From the NCBI RefSeq assembly GCF_002591895.1, contig NZ_NISX01000002.1:248001-312000 (forward strand): a stretch of 64,000 bases of DNA, given 5' to 3'. The notes below the pieces were generated by a model. It did not search any database. It was not told the DNA's origin and worked only from the letters and a program-made list of their open reading frames with translations. Shown here piece after piece: positions 1 through 8,720 of this stretch. Positions within the stretch are counted from its first letter, which is position 1, and each line of letters begins with the position of its first letter. The translations under genes and the position numbers were made by a program. Source of the stretch: Lacimicrobium alkaliphilum. Lineage in GTDB: Bacteria; Pseudomonadota; Gammaproteobacteria; Enterobacterales; Alteromonadaceae.

Positions 1-470
1 CCTTTGATACCAGGGATACGGAATATGGCATTTTCCAGCTCACCTTTTGTACGTAAATAAAAGCTGCGACTTCTGGCATCCGCACCCACAGAAGATATCC
101 ACACCAGACTTGTTACCTGCTGACTACGGGCAAGCTGGGCTGCAATATGCACATATTCAAAATCCACCTTGCGAAACGCCTCTTTACTGCCGGCAGATTT
201 CAGCGTAGTGCCGAGACAGATATACAGGTGATCAACCCGAAAATACCCCTCATAGGCCTGCAGATTATCAAACTCAATGACCACGGGATGATGCTTACTG
301 CTGCAACTTGCCATCGGCCTGCGAACCAGGCAGGTCACACTGGTATAACGCGGGTCATTGAGCAACCTGGTGGTCAGTGTCTGCCCCACCAGTCCACTGG
401 CACCGAGAATCAGAGCAGAATATCCCCCAGAGTCTGAAGGCACCTTACTGGCGATACTCTGTTTGCTCAT
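1..470 (-). CDS. NAD(P)-binding oxidoreductase, C-terminus cut by the window edge
   Basis: The reverse strand is open from an ATG at 470 to the left edge, giving about 156 residues. After roughly 18 residues comes LILGASGLVGQTL, a Rossmann-fold glycine motif of the atypical SDR type, then LVRRP at the end of the second strand and an LVWISSVGAD segment typical of NAD(P)H-binding YraR/HTATIP2-like proteins. These are soluble putative dinucleotide-dependent reductases; the substrate cannot be told. The start codon overlaps the stop of the upstream GGDEF-EAL gene (ATGA at 467-470), which implies co-transcription and translational coupling. The C-terminal part lies outside the window, so subfamily and completeness cannot be judged. 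Confidence 0.75.
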   Translation of the reverse strand, partial: MSKQSIASKVPSDSGGYSALILGASGLVGQTLTTRLLNDPRYTSVTCLVRRPMASCSSKHHPVVIEFDNLQAYEGYFRVDHLYICLGTTLKSAGSKEAFRKVDFEYVHIAAQLARSQQVTSLVWISSVGADARSRSFYLRTKGELENAIFRIPGIK

Positions 471-1996
471 TGCCTGACCGATGGTTGTACGGAAACAGAA
501 GACCATTGCACGTGCACAAACTCGGCAAGCTGGTCGATTTTCATCGGTCTGGCGGTCAAATATCCCTGAACTTCATGACAACCACATAATTTAATCTGAT
601 CGAGCTGAGCCTGGGTTTCGACACCTTCGGCAACCACGCTAATATCAAGGACTCTGGCCATGGTCGTAACCGCCTCGACGATAGCCCGGACACGCGGCTG
701 TTCGAGCAAATCATTAACAAAATCCCGGTCGATTTTTATTTCGTCAATAGGTAAATTCTTCAGCATAGCGAGTGAAGAGTATCCGGTACCGAAATCATCA
801 ATAGAAAACTTAAGCCCCTGCTCTCTCAGTCTGGTCAGCAGCCGCACACTGGCAGATAAATCAGATAACGCCGCCGTTTCTGTGATTTCCAGCTGTAAAT
901 AGGGGTAGAGCTGAGGTGACTGGTGAAGCAACGTCAGTAAATCGGCCATCAGCTTTTCACTATTAAATTCCTGGGCGGAGATATTGACTGATACACGCTT
1001 AATACTCTTACCCAGGAACCCCGACTCTGACAGCTCTTTATTAGCCTGGCGGACAACAAAAGCGGTGATACCGGAAATCAGATTATTACGTTCGGCCAGG
1101 GGGATAAATACATCAGGCCCAATGAAGCCACGCTTTGGACATTGCCAGCGCACCAGCACCTCGCAGCCGGTAAGGCCCCCATCCAACACCGAAAACTGGG
1201 GCTGATAAACCAGAGAGAGCTTTTCATGAACAATCGCATCGCGCAAATCCTTAAGCAAAGCCTGGCGCTCCTGTTCAGACTGTGACAATGCCTGATTAAA
1301 CTGGCGAATCATGCCCTGACCATTTCGCTTCGCTTCCTTAAGCGCACTTTGAGCCGCAAACAGCAATTCCTGAGCACTTTTTCCGTCACGAGGAAATATT
1401 GCCATACCCACACTGCAACTGAGCTTCAGTCCAAACTCCCTTACAACATCGGCGAACAACTGGTTCAGTTTCACGGCCTGTTGCTCGATATCCGGTTGCG
1501 AGCGGGTCACTAATATAGCCACCGCAAACTGATCAGTACCCAACCGGGCAATAAGATCTTCAGCGTGATAATGGCCTTTTAATCTTGCCGCCAGCCGGCG
1601 CAACATCGCATCGCCACCCGCATACCCCAGGCGACGATTGGCATCTTTAAAACTATCAATATCCAGACAAACCAGCATCACTTGTCTCTCGTTCTTGTGG
1701 CAACTGCTCAGCAGGTCATGCAGGTAACGGGTAAAGAGAAAGGGACGGAACAACCCGGTAAGAGGATCGCGCTGGTTGAGCTGTTCGATATAAGAGAGTG
1801 ATCTGGCAATCAGCACAAATAACAATAAACCCGTCAACCCCACATAAAACCAGCCCTTAAAGGTCTGCAATGTGTTAATCAACTCAGGATCCGTGATCGT
1901 ACGCTCCAAAGCTAAGTCGGAAAGCAGGATCCAGGCAGCACCTATTGCCATGTAGATGATTGCTATCACAGAAGCGAGACGAGTAGATCTTTTCAT
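467..1996 (-). CDS. Membrane GGDEF-EAL protein with degenerate GGDEF (probable c-di-GMP phosphodiesterase)
   Basis: A 509-residue protein. Two hydrophobic segments (about 8-27 and 49-66) bracket a short periplasmic loop with no recognised sensor domain. The GGDEF domain (about 75-235) keeps the metal and substrate part DIDSFKDANRRLGY, but its signature reads LGTDQF instead of GGDEF, so cyclase activity is unlikely. The EAL domain (about 245-495) has EVLVRW in place of EAL, keeping the metal-binding Glu, plus NISAQEF, LEITETA, DDFGTGYSS, KID, AEGVET and a late QGY. All the usual catalytic positions look present, so I infer a phosphodiesterase. It lies 141 bp downstream of another GGDEF-EAL gene and overlaps the following oxidoreductase by 4 bp. 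Confidence 0.9.
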   Translation of the reverse strand: MKRSTRLASVIAIIYMAIGAAWILLSDLALERTITDPELINTLQTFKGWFYVGLTGLLLFVLIARSLSYIEQLNQRDPLTGLFRPFLFTRYLHDLLSSCHKNERQVMLVCLDIDSFKDANRRLGYAGGDAMLRRLAARLKGHYHAEDLIARLGTDQFAVAILVTRSQPDIEQQAVKLNQLFADVVREFGLKLSCSVGMAIFPRDGKSAQELLFAAQSALKEAKRNGQGMIRQFNQALSQSEQERQALLKDLRDAIVHEKLSLVYQPQFSVLDGGLTGCEVLVRWQCPKRGFIGPDVFIPLAERNNLISGITAFVVRQANKELSESGFLGKSIKRVSVNISAQEFNSEKLMADLLTLLHQSPQLYPYLQLEITETAALSDLSASVRLLTRLREQGLKFSIDDFGTGYSSLAMLKNLPIDEIKIDRDFVNDLLEQPRVRAIVEAVTTMARVLDISVVAEGVETQAQLDQIKLCGCHEVQGYLTARPMKIDQLAEFVHVQWSSVSVQPSVRQ

Positions 1997-2137
1997 TGTA
2001 TATCCTTGTTCAGGACAGCTTTTAGCGCACCGCCCTACAGCACAATACGCTAAAGGTTTTTAATAAAAAGGTCTATATGAATATAAAGGGTGACAACAAT
2101 ACCCGTGTCACTAAGCAGATAAAGCCCGGATACTGAG

Positions 2138-5023
2138 TCAGCCATATACCGGGGATGGGAGGCTCCTGGCCGATTCAACAACGGAGGCCAGTGGCACAGG
2201 TTTGCCCAGCGCAAAGCCCTGACCATAGTCAACGCCCAGAGCCGTCAATGCCTGACAGCACTCCTGATCGGAAACAAATTCCGCAATTGTCAGCTTGCCC
2301 ATACTGCTGGCTATCTCGTGAATAGCTTTGACTGTGGCGTAATCACTGCGGTCCCGGCACATATTGCGGACAAAGGATCCGTCTATTTTAACGTAATCCA
2401 CCGCCATATTTTTCAGATAAGTAAAAGAACTCATCCCGGCGCCGAAATCATCCAGAGCGAAACGGCATCCCATATCCCGCAGGGTATCGATAAAGCGACT
2501 GGCGGAGCCCAGATTGGTCACCGCCGCAGTCTCTGTAATTTCAAAACAGATTTTCTCCGGTGGAATATTTGCATAACGTAAACGGCTGACTATCTTGTCC
2601 AGAAATTCCTCATTGCCCAATGTCATCCCCGATAGGTTGATCGCACATTTGCCAAGTGCATCAAGATGCTGCGGATTCTGCTCGAGAAAATCGATGGTGT
2701 TAGTAAACACCCACTCATCAATTTTATTCATCAGCCCGTAACGCTCAGCAATCGGGATAAAAATGCCGGGATTGAGCATTTCCCCCCGGGCATTCTGCAT
2801 ACGTACCAGTATTTCGTAATGCCTTCCCTGTGCAACCTGATTAAAGGGTGTTATCGGCTGGCAGAAGAGCACAAAACTATTGTGCTGCAACGCCTTCTGA
2901 ATGGCATTGACCCACTCCAGCTCATTTTTCTGATAGTTGAGCTGCTGGTCACTGGCATCAAAAACATGGTAGCGATTACGCCCGCTATTCTTAGCACTGT
3001 AACAGGCGTGATCCGCGGCTTTAATGAGTTCGACACTGTTTGCCATATCAGCACGAATCTCTACTACGCCGATACTGGCTCCGATATGAAAAAGCTTATC
3101 TCCCCAGGTAAAACGGAAACCGCGAATAGCCTGAAGCATTTCCGCCAGCCTGGGTTTAACCTGCTCCACTGACAAGCTGGCGAACACCAGGCAAAACTCA
3201 TCACCACCCACACGCGCCAGAATATCGTCTTCGCCAATTCCCCCTGCCAGCAAACTGGCAACTTGTCTGAGCAACTCATCACCGGCCTGATGTCCACAGG
3301 AATCATTGACCAACTTAAACTGATCCATATCGATGTAGCACAGGGTCGCGCTGGCCTTATGCTGCTTGATCTGTTCCAACACCTGGTTGAGCTTTCGGTC
3401 AAACGCATAGCGGTTATACAGCCCGGTCAACTGATCATGGTTTGCCTGATAATACACTTGCTGTTGCAACGCCAGATCCGCGGTGACATCCCGGCCGATC
3501 CCCTCTACCGCTATCAGTTTGCCTTGTGCATCAAACACCGGTGAATCCCGGTACTCGATCTGCCTCACCTCACCCTTTGCGGTAAAATAATCCACTACAT
3601 AGGGCTCAGGGCGCTTCCCGGCGGCCAGTTGTTGACGTATCTGCGCGTCATTATCTGGCCCTCGTTTTACACAATGCTGATAGTTATGGCGAAAATACTC
3701 GGCACTATAACCAAGGATATCCCGCACACTGTGGCTGACAAAATTCACCTTACCGCCAGGATCGTGAGAGTAAATAAAATGTCCGTTCAGGCCCTCCACC
3801 AGCCGCCGGAATTTTTCCTCGCTGTCTTTCAGGGCCTGCTCACTCAATCGCCTGGCAGTAATATCGCGAACCGTAACGGCAATACCGTCACCGGCTTTGA
3901 CAACTTGAATTTTCAGCCACTGCGCCCTTACCAATCTGCTGCCTGAAGCAAGATACTGCTCATGAGCACGGCCGCTGTGATAAACCCGGATACAAATCCG
4001 CAACAGAGTGCTGGCTCTCAGTGCCATCAGTTGTTCGCTCAGTCTCGGGCTTTGCAGCTGTTTATCCTCAGTGACAAATATCCGTTGCGCCATATGATTG
4101 GCTTCACCAAGGATGAAGTCGCAGATTTTGCCCTTTTTCCGTTCCGCGTTAAACACCAGAATTGCATCCAGGGACGCCTCACTGGCGGCCTTATAACGCT
4201 GCTGCGACTGATTCAGCTTGAACGCACTGCGTAACTGACGCTGCACAAAAATACTGATAATAAGAGACATCATCAGGCCAATCGCTAACACCACATAGCC
4301 AATATGCAGGCTGCCTCTGTTGCTCTGTAATTTGAGTTGCCACTGTCGCCCGGCAAAGGCTACCGGTTGATTGATCACGGTCTCACTTGAATTCAGTTCT
4401 CCGTTAACCATCAGAACCTGGTCGCCGTCATAAAGCTGAAAATTGAAATCTGAGCCCACCAGTTCACCGATCATAACGGCCAGGGTAGCCTTAATATCAA
4501 AACTGGCCACGATATAGCCGTAGTGCAGATCATAGGGATTAACAGGACGAAGAATCAGAGCAAAGTAACTGTCGGGGCCGGCCTGATGCAGATGACTGAT
4601 AAAGGTTTTCGCAGGCGGATCGGACAATGGATCAGCAAGCTCTGACAGAGCCTTTTGAATCGGCGCGCCAGAACGCTGATGTTTGCTACTCCATTGTATA
4701 CTGAGATGTTGATTCAGCCACAGAATGTCATCAAAACCAGGCAGAATATGGCGGGTAGTCTGTGCTCGGGCATTGAACCAATCGGTTACATTAGGGTAAT
4801 TTTCCGGCCAGGTAATCATCAGATCTTCGAGTGCCCTTAGTCGATCAGCAGAAAACACTTCGATGCTGTTACTGACCTGATGAGCGACCACCCTCGCCTT
4901 TGAGGCCATACGCTGTCGTTCCTGACTTTCCAGATACAGGCTTACCAGTGCAAACAGCAGACTCAACACTAAAAAAAGAATCAGAGGCAGAGCGTTAACT
5001 TTACCCGGAGCTTTGAACCACAT
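2138..5023 (-). CDS. Sensor PAS-PAS-GGDEF-EAL protein (bifunctional c-di-GMP enzyme)
   Basis: A 961-residue inner-membrane protein. A first membrane segment (about 11-31) and a second near 243-262 enclose a roughly 210-residue periplasmic sensor region of no clear family. Two PAS-like domains follow (about 275-390 and 400-525, the second ending VEGIGRDVT). The GGDEF domain has an intact RVGGDEF, but the RxxD inhibitory site is absent because the matching stretch reads GEDD. The EAL domain reads EILVRM, NLSGMTLG, FEITETA, DDFGAGMSS, KIDGSFV, AEFV and GQGFALGKP. The AEFV variant is common in one EAL subgroup, so catalysis is plausible. This is the only intact GGDEF of the three c-di-GMP proteins here; which activity dominates in vivo is unknown. 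Confidence 0.92.
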   Translation of the reverse strand: MWFKAPGKVNALPLILFLVLSLLFALVSLYLESQERQRMASKARVVAHQVSNSIEVFSADRLRALEDLMITWPENYPNVTDWFNARAQTTRHILPGFDDILWLNQHLSIQWSSKHQRSGAPIQKALSELADPLSDPPAKTFISHLHQAGPDSYFALILRPVNPYDLHYGYIVASFDIKATLAVMIGELVGSDFNFQLYDGDQVLMVNGELNSSETVINQPVAFAGRQWQLKLQSNRGSLHIGYVVLAIGLMMSLIISIFVQRQLRSAFKLNQSQQRYKAASEASLDAILVFNAERKKGKICDFILGEANHMAQRIFVTEDKQLQSPRLSEQLMALRASTLLRICIRVYHSGRAHEQYLASGSRLVRAQWLKIQVVKAGDGIAVTVRDITARRLSEQALKDSEEKFRRLVEGLNGHFIYSHDPGGKVNFVSHSVRDILGYSAEYFRHNYQHCVKRGPDNDAQIRQQLAAGKRPEPYVVDYFTAKGEVRQIEYRDSPVFDAQGKLIAVEGIGRDVTADLALQQQVYYQANHDQLTGLYNRYAFDRKLNQVLEQIKQHKASATLCYIDMDQFKLVNDSCGHQAGDELLRQVASLLAGGIGEDDILARVGGDEFCLVFASLSVEQVKPRLAEMLQAIRGFRFTWGDKLFHIGASIGVVEIRADMANSVELIKAADHACYSAKNSGRNRYHVFDASDQQLNYQKNELEWVNAIQKALQHNSFVLFCQPITPFNQVAQGRHYEILVRMQNARGEMLNPGIFIPIAERYGLMNKIDEWVFTNTIDFLEQNPQHLDALGKCAINLSGMTLGNEEFLDKIVSRLRYANIPPEKICFEITETAAVTNLGSASRFIDTLRDMGCRFALDDFGAGMSSFTYLKNMAVDYVKIDGSFVRNMCRDRSDYATVKAIHEIASSMGKLTIAEFVSDQECCQALTALGVDYGQGFALGKPVPLASVVESARSLPSPVYG

Positions 5024-5150
5024 TATTACAGCCTGTTACCGCTCAGGACTGATAACTTTACTACCTGCAGATGACAGGAATGTTACCTGTTGGAAAAATC
5101 CGGGCTCTGCGGTACAAAAATCGGAATAATGTCGTTATGCCAGGCTATAG

Positions 5151-6047
5151 CTAAGGAACAGGCATCCCCCGGGCAGCCTCGAGCAACGCAAACCAGTGCT
5201 GGCGTTCGAGCTGTAATTTAGTAGCATCAACCTGCCTGGCAATACGCTGTGTGTTACCACTACCCAATATTGGCATTGCATTGCAGGGCAATGCCAGCAC
5301 AAAGGCCAGCAGAATCTGATCCAGCTCGGCGTTATAGTGCTGTGCAATGTCCATGGCCGCTTCGCGCAGAGCTTTATACTGAAAATCATGGAATACTTTA
5401 CCGCCCCCAAGACAAGACCAGGCCATAGGATTAATTCTGTGTTGTTGCAGATAATCCAGACTGCCATCAAACAAAGGCTCACTGTGAATGAGGCTAATCT
5501 CCAGCTGATTTGTGATCAGCGGCTCATCCAGGCGGGATTGCAACAGAGCAAATTGCGCCACACTAAAATTAGATACGCCAAAGTGACGCACTTTGCCTGA
5601 TGCTTTCAGGGTATTGAAAGCCTGTGCCACTTCGTCGGCATCCATTAACGGATCAGGCCGGTGGATCAGCAGCAGATCGAGATAATCGGTGTTTAATTCC
5701 CGCAATGAGCGCTCTGCGGCACGGATAATATAATCCCCCCCACTGTTATAGTGCACTCCTGTGACGTCTGGTTGTGCCTCACAGGGAAACAGAATACCGC
5801 ACTTGGATACCATCTCAATTTGTTCGCGAAGATGCGGGGCCTGTTTCAGCATACGACCGAACAGCCCTTCCTCGGTAAAAGCCCCATAAACATCGGCATG
5901 ATCCGTAGTCGTAATGCCCCGTTCCAGTCCGTGCTCAACGAATGCCTGAAGTTCAGCCACCGACATCTGCCACTCATTTAACCGCCAGTAACCCTGAATA
6001 CAGCGTGAAAAACTTAATTCGTCTTTTACCAGTTGAATACGTTGCAT
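5151..6047 (-). CDS. ydhF: Aldo/keto reductase, YdhF type
   Basis: A 298-residue cytosolic NADP-dependent oxidoreductase of the AKR superfamily. The tetrad is visible: Asp and Tyr in TTDHADVYG, Lys in MVSKCGI and His in LLLIHRPD. The beta-barrel segments GVSNFS and LEISLIH are also present. The N-terminus (CIQGYWRLNEWQMS) resembles E. coli YdhF closely, and the length is typical. The physiological substrate is unknown. It is a single gene: the upstream neighbour (the transporter) ends 60 bp from its start, and the c-di-GMP gene on the same strand begins 127 bp downstream. No frame damage is visible. Confidence 0.88.
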   Translation of the reverse strand: MQRIQLVKDELSFSRCIQGYWRLNEWQMSVAELQAFVEHGLERGITTTDHADVYGAFTEEGLFGRMLKQAPHLREQIEMVSKCGILFPCEAQPDVTGVHYNSGGDYIIRAAERSLRELNTDYLDLLLIHRPDPLMDADEVAQAFNTLKASGKVRHFGVSNFSVAQFALLQSRLDEPLITNQLEISLIHSEPLFDGSLDYLQQHRINPMAWSCLGGGKVFHDFQYKALREAAMDIAQHYNAELDQILLAFVLALPCNAMPILGSGNTQRIARQVDATKLQLERQHWFALLEAARGMPVP

Positions 6048-6107
6048 TACTTATCCTGTTAATTATGCCAATACGCGCAGACCCGATATAACCCATAGCC
6101 ACCAGAC

Positions 6108-7418
6108 TCAGGGCCTGACCAGCTTCCAGCCCACAACAGATACGGCCACTAAGGCCAATATATAGCAGTAGAAGACATAGGGTATCAGTGCCACCGGCGA
6201 GATAGCAAAACTGGCACCGAGTAGCAGAGCCTGAGCACCATAAGGGATCAGTCCCTGTACAATACAGGAGAAGATATCCAGCAGGCTGGCGCTGCGCTTC
6301 GGTGGAATATCGGCGTGGCTGGCCAGTTGCCTGGCGGCTTCACCGGCGACAATGATGGATACGGTATTATTAGCGACACACAGATTAGTCAGGCTACTGA
6401 GCAGGGCGATAGCAAAACTGTGACTGGCCTTATCATCGGGTGAAAGCTTTTGTGCAAGAGCTGTAATCCGGCCAACCAGATATTCCAGACCTCCCTGGCG
6501 GCGCATCAGTTCTGAGAGCCCGCCGATTAGCAGTGACAGGATAAAAATCTCCTGCATCTGCCCAAAACCTGTATAGATATCCTGGGCCAGCCCACTGATT
6601 GCATAGTCTGCCTGCCAGAAACCCATTAATGCGCTGCTGACGATTCCTATGCTAAGCACCGCAAAAACGTTAAGGCCAGCCACCGCCAGACCCAGAATCA
6701 ACAAATACGGAATGGCCAGCCAGCCGTTACCCTCTGTCTCGGGCAAGGCACTGGTTAGCGGCGTGTAAAATGCCAGTATCACCAGAGTCACAATGGCCGC
6801 GGGCAGAGCCAGACGCAGGTTCTCCAGAAACTTATCACGCATCTGACAGCCCTGTGTTCGGGTAGCAGCAATAGTGGTATCGGAAATAATCGATAAGTTG
6901 TCACCAAATATGGCACCACTCATTAAAACCCCGGCCATCATCGCCGGTTCAATGCCAGTGGCATCGGCCATGCCCAGGCCAATGGGTGCCATCGCCGCCA
7001 GAGTGCCCATAGAGGTGCCCATTGCGGTAGACACAAACGCGCCCAAAATAAACAACCCGGGTAATAATAATTGTGCAGGGATCACACTCAGGCCGAGCGC
7101 GACAGTGGCGTCCACTCCCCCTGTAACACTGGCAACAGAGGAGAACGCCCCGGCCAACAGATAGATCAGGCACATGGTTATGATATTAGGGTGCCCAACA
7201 CCTTGCACAAACCCCTCAATGGTATGGTTCAGGGATTCACGGGAGAGCCACACCGCCAGCAAAATGGCTGGTAGTACTGCTACTGGTGCCGGAAGCTGAT
7301 AAAAGGCGTATTCGACCTGCTGACTCTGGTAATAAAAACCGGAGCCAAGAAATAAAATCAGAAAAACCACCAGAGGAAGCAGGGCATATTTACCGCGGGA
7401 AAGTGCAGGATTTGACAC
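6108..7418 (-). CDS. NhaC-family antiporter, probable methionine transporter
   Basis: A 436-residue polytopic inner-membrane protein with about 11-12 hydrophobic segments. GTSMGTLAAMAPIG, MSGAIFGDNLSIISDTTIAA and a late SSLTNLCVANNTVSIIVAG are hallmarks of the NhaC Na+/H+ antiporter superfamily. The start is GTG with GGTGG about 5 bases upstream. Family membership alone would suggest sodium/proton exchange. However, two tandem MetJ-type boxes lie at the promoter 14-29 bp upstream, and NhaC-like proteins have been proposed as methionine transporters (MetT) from comparative genomics. I therefore infer a methionine-repressed methionine uptake system; the substrate is not proven by sequence. Confidence 0.85.
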   Translation of the reverse strand: MSNPALSRGKYALLPLVVFLILFLGSGFYYQSQQVEYAFYQLPAPVAVLPAILLAVWLSRESLNHTIEGFVQGVGHPNIITMCLIYLLAGAFSSVASVTGGVDATVALGLSVIPAQLLLPGLFILGAFVSTAMGTSMGTLAAMAPIGLGMADATGIEPAMMAGVLMSGAIFGDNLSIISDTTIAATRTQGCQMRDKFLENLRLALPAAIVTLVILAFYTPLTSALPETEGNGWLAIPYLLILGLAVAGLNVFAVLSIGIVSSALMGFWQADYAISGLAQDIYTGFGQMQEIFILSLLIGGLSELMRRQGGLEYLVGRITALAQKLSPDDKASHSFAIALLSSLTNLCVANNTVSIIVAGEAARQLASHADIPPKRSASLLDIFSCIVQGLIPYGAQALLLGASFAISPVALIPYVFYCYILALVAVSVVGWKLVRP

Positions 7419-7431
7419 GTGACCACCAAAA

Positions 7432-7447
7432 AGACGTTTAGACGTCC
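7432..7447 (-). promoter_or_regulatory. MetJ operator (two tandem met boxes)
   Basis: On the plus strand AGACGTTT is followed directly by AGACGTCC. The MetJ consensus is tandem AGACGTCT, so the match is 14 of 16. It begins 4 bp downstream of the predicted -10 of the NhaC-type gene, covering the expected transcription start, an ideal repression position. Confidence 0.85.
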
Positions 7448-7450
7448 AAA

Positions 7451-7479
7451 ATCTTACCTGCAGGAGTACATCTGAACAA
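7451..7479 (-). promoter_or_regulatory. Sigma-70-type promoter of the NhaC-type transporter
   Basis: On the minus strand TTGTTC (7479-7474), a 17-bp spacer and TAAGAT (7456-7451). Transcription would start near 7444, inside the MetJ operator, leaving a leader of about 25 nt. Confidence 0.55.
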
Positions 7480-7544
7480 GTTTTGTTTTTGACGCCCGCA
7501 CCTTAAATCACGATCGGGCTGAACTCTACAACCGTTATTCAGGT

Positions 7545-8720
7545 TTACAATCCCGCCGCCTGTAACATCATCCGGCGCTTTGCAAGTGGCATCTTATTGG
7601 CCAGGCTCAGGCCCATTCCGCGCAGGGCTTTTTTCATCGGGTTGCTGCCTGCAAACAAACTTCTGAACCCCTGCATTGCAGCAATCATCTTAACCGCCTC
7701 AGCCTTGCGGGTGCGCTCATAGACGCGCAACGATGACACCGTTCCAATATCCTTACCGGCTTCAGTCAAATCCAGCAGCACTTCAGACAATAATCTGACA
7801 TCCATCAGGCCAAGGTTAGCGCCCTGCCCCGCCAAAGGGTGAATACTGTGAGCAGCATCACCGGCCAGCACCACCCTATGCTTAAGCCACTGCCGGGCAT
7901 AACGCATGGTCAGGGGGAACATCTTTCGTTCACTGACAAGCTCACACAGCCCCAGCTTGCCATCAAAAGCCCGGTAAAGCGCTTTGGCAAACTGCCCGGG
8001 AGATTGCACCATCAGTTCGTCAGCCTGTTTATTTTCCACAGACCAGACAATAGAACACAGATGGGGATCCGTCATGGGTAAAAACGCCAGTGGCCCATAC
8101 GGTGTAAACACTTGCCGCGCGCACTGCTGATGCACCAGTTCAGTCTGCACATTGGCAACGATTGCACTTTGCTGATAATCGGAAAAGCTCAGAGGCATGG
8201 CTGACAGTGTTCTGATCTTCGAATGAATCCCATCCGCTCCGACCACCAGTTTAGCGGCCAGTTGCTGGCCATTTGCCAGCCTCACCAGGGCCCGCTCATC
8301 TTCAACTTTCAGTGCTTCAATGGCAGAGGAGACTTCAATCTGAATATTTGACGCCTCCAGTAGTTTTTCCCACAGGGCATTAATCAACAACTGATTTTCG
8401 ATAATATGCCCCAGATGAGATTGACAGACACTCTGATGATCGAACTCAATTGACGCAAAGCTGTCCTGTTCCCAAACCTGCATATGGGTATAGGGTTGCA
8501 CCCGTTTTTCATCCAGATGCTGCCAGATCCCTAATTCCCGAAACAATTCCTCACTGGCCTGATTGATGGCACTGACCCGGACACCGGGCGTCTGACTGAC
8601 CGCCTGATAGGGCATCTTCTCATCTACCACCACCACCTTCACAGAACTGTCAGCCAGCGAAACAGCCAGTGACAGTCCCGCCAGGCCGCCACCTACAATT
8701 ACAACATCAGCTTGCTGCAT
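7545..8720 (-). CDS. ubiI: Ubiquinone biosynthesis FAD hydroxylase UbiI (C5)
   Basis: A 391-residue class A flavoprotein monooxygenase that hydroxylates C5 of the ubiquinone precursor ring. The FAD motif VVIVGGGLAGLSLA is at residues 6-19. The mid-protein LVVGADGIHSKIR and the late GDAAHSIHPLAGQGANLG complete the fold. SAINQASEELFRELGIW, SHLGHIIEN and DPHLCSIVWS match E. coli UbiI (VisC) rather than UbiF or UbiH. Its start overlaps the end of ubiH by 14 bp, and the order pepP-ubiH-ubiI is the E. coli order. The enzyme probably works with the other Ubi proteins near the inner membrane. Confidence 0.93.
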   Translation of the reverse strand: MQQADVVIVGGGLAGLSLAVSLADSSVKVVVVDEKMPYQAVSQTPGVRVSAINQASEELFRELGIWQHLDEKRVQPYTHMQVWEQDSFASIEFDHQSVCQSHLGHIIENQLLINALWEKLLEASNIQIEVSSAIEALKVEDERALVRLANGQQLAAKLVVGADGIHSKIRTLSAMPLSFSDYQQSAIVANVQTELVHQQCARQVFTPYGPLAFLPMTDPHLCSIVWSVENKQADELMVQSPGQFAKALYRAFDGKLGLCELVSERKMFPLTMRYARQWLKHRVVLAGDAAHSIHPLAGQGANLGLMDVRLLSEVLLDLTEAGKDIGTVSSLRVYERTRKAEAVKMIAAMQGFRSLFAGSNPMKKALRGMGLSLANKMPLAKRRMMLQAAGL

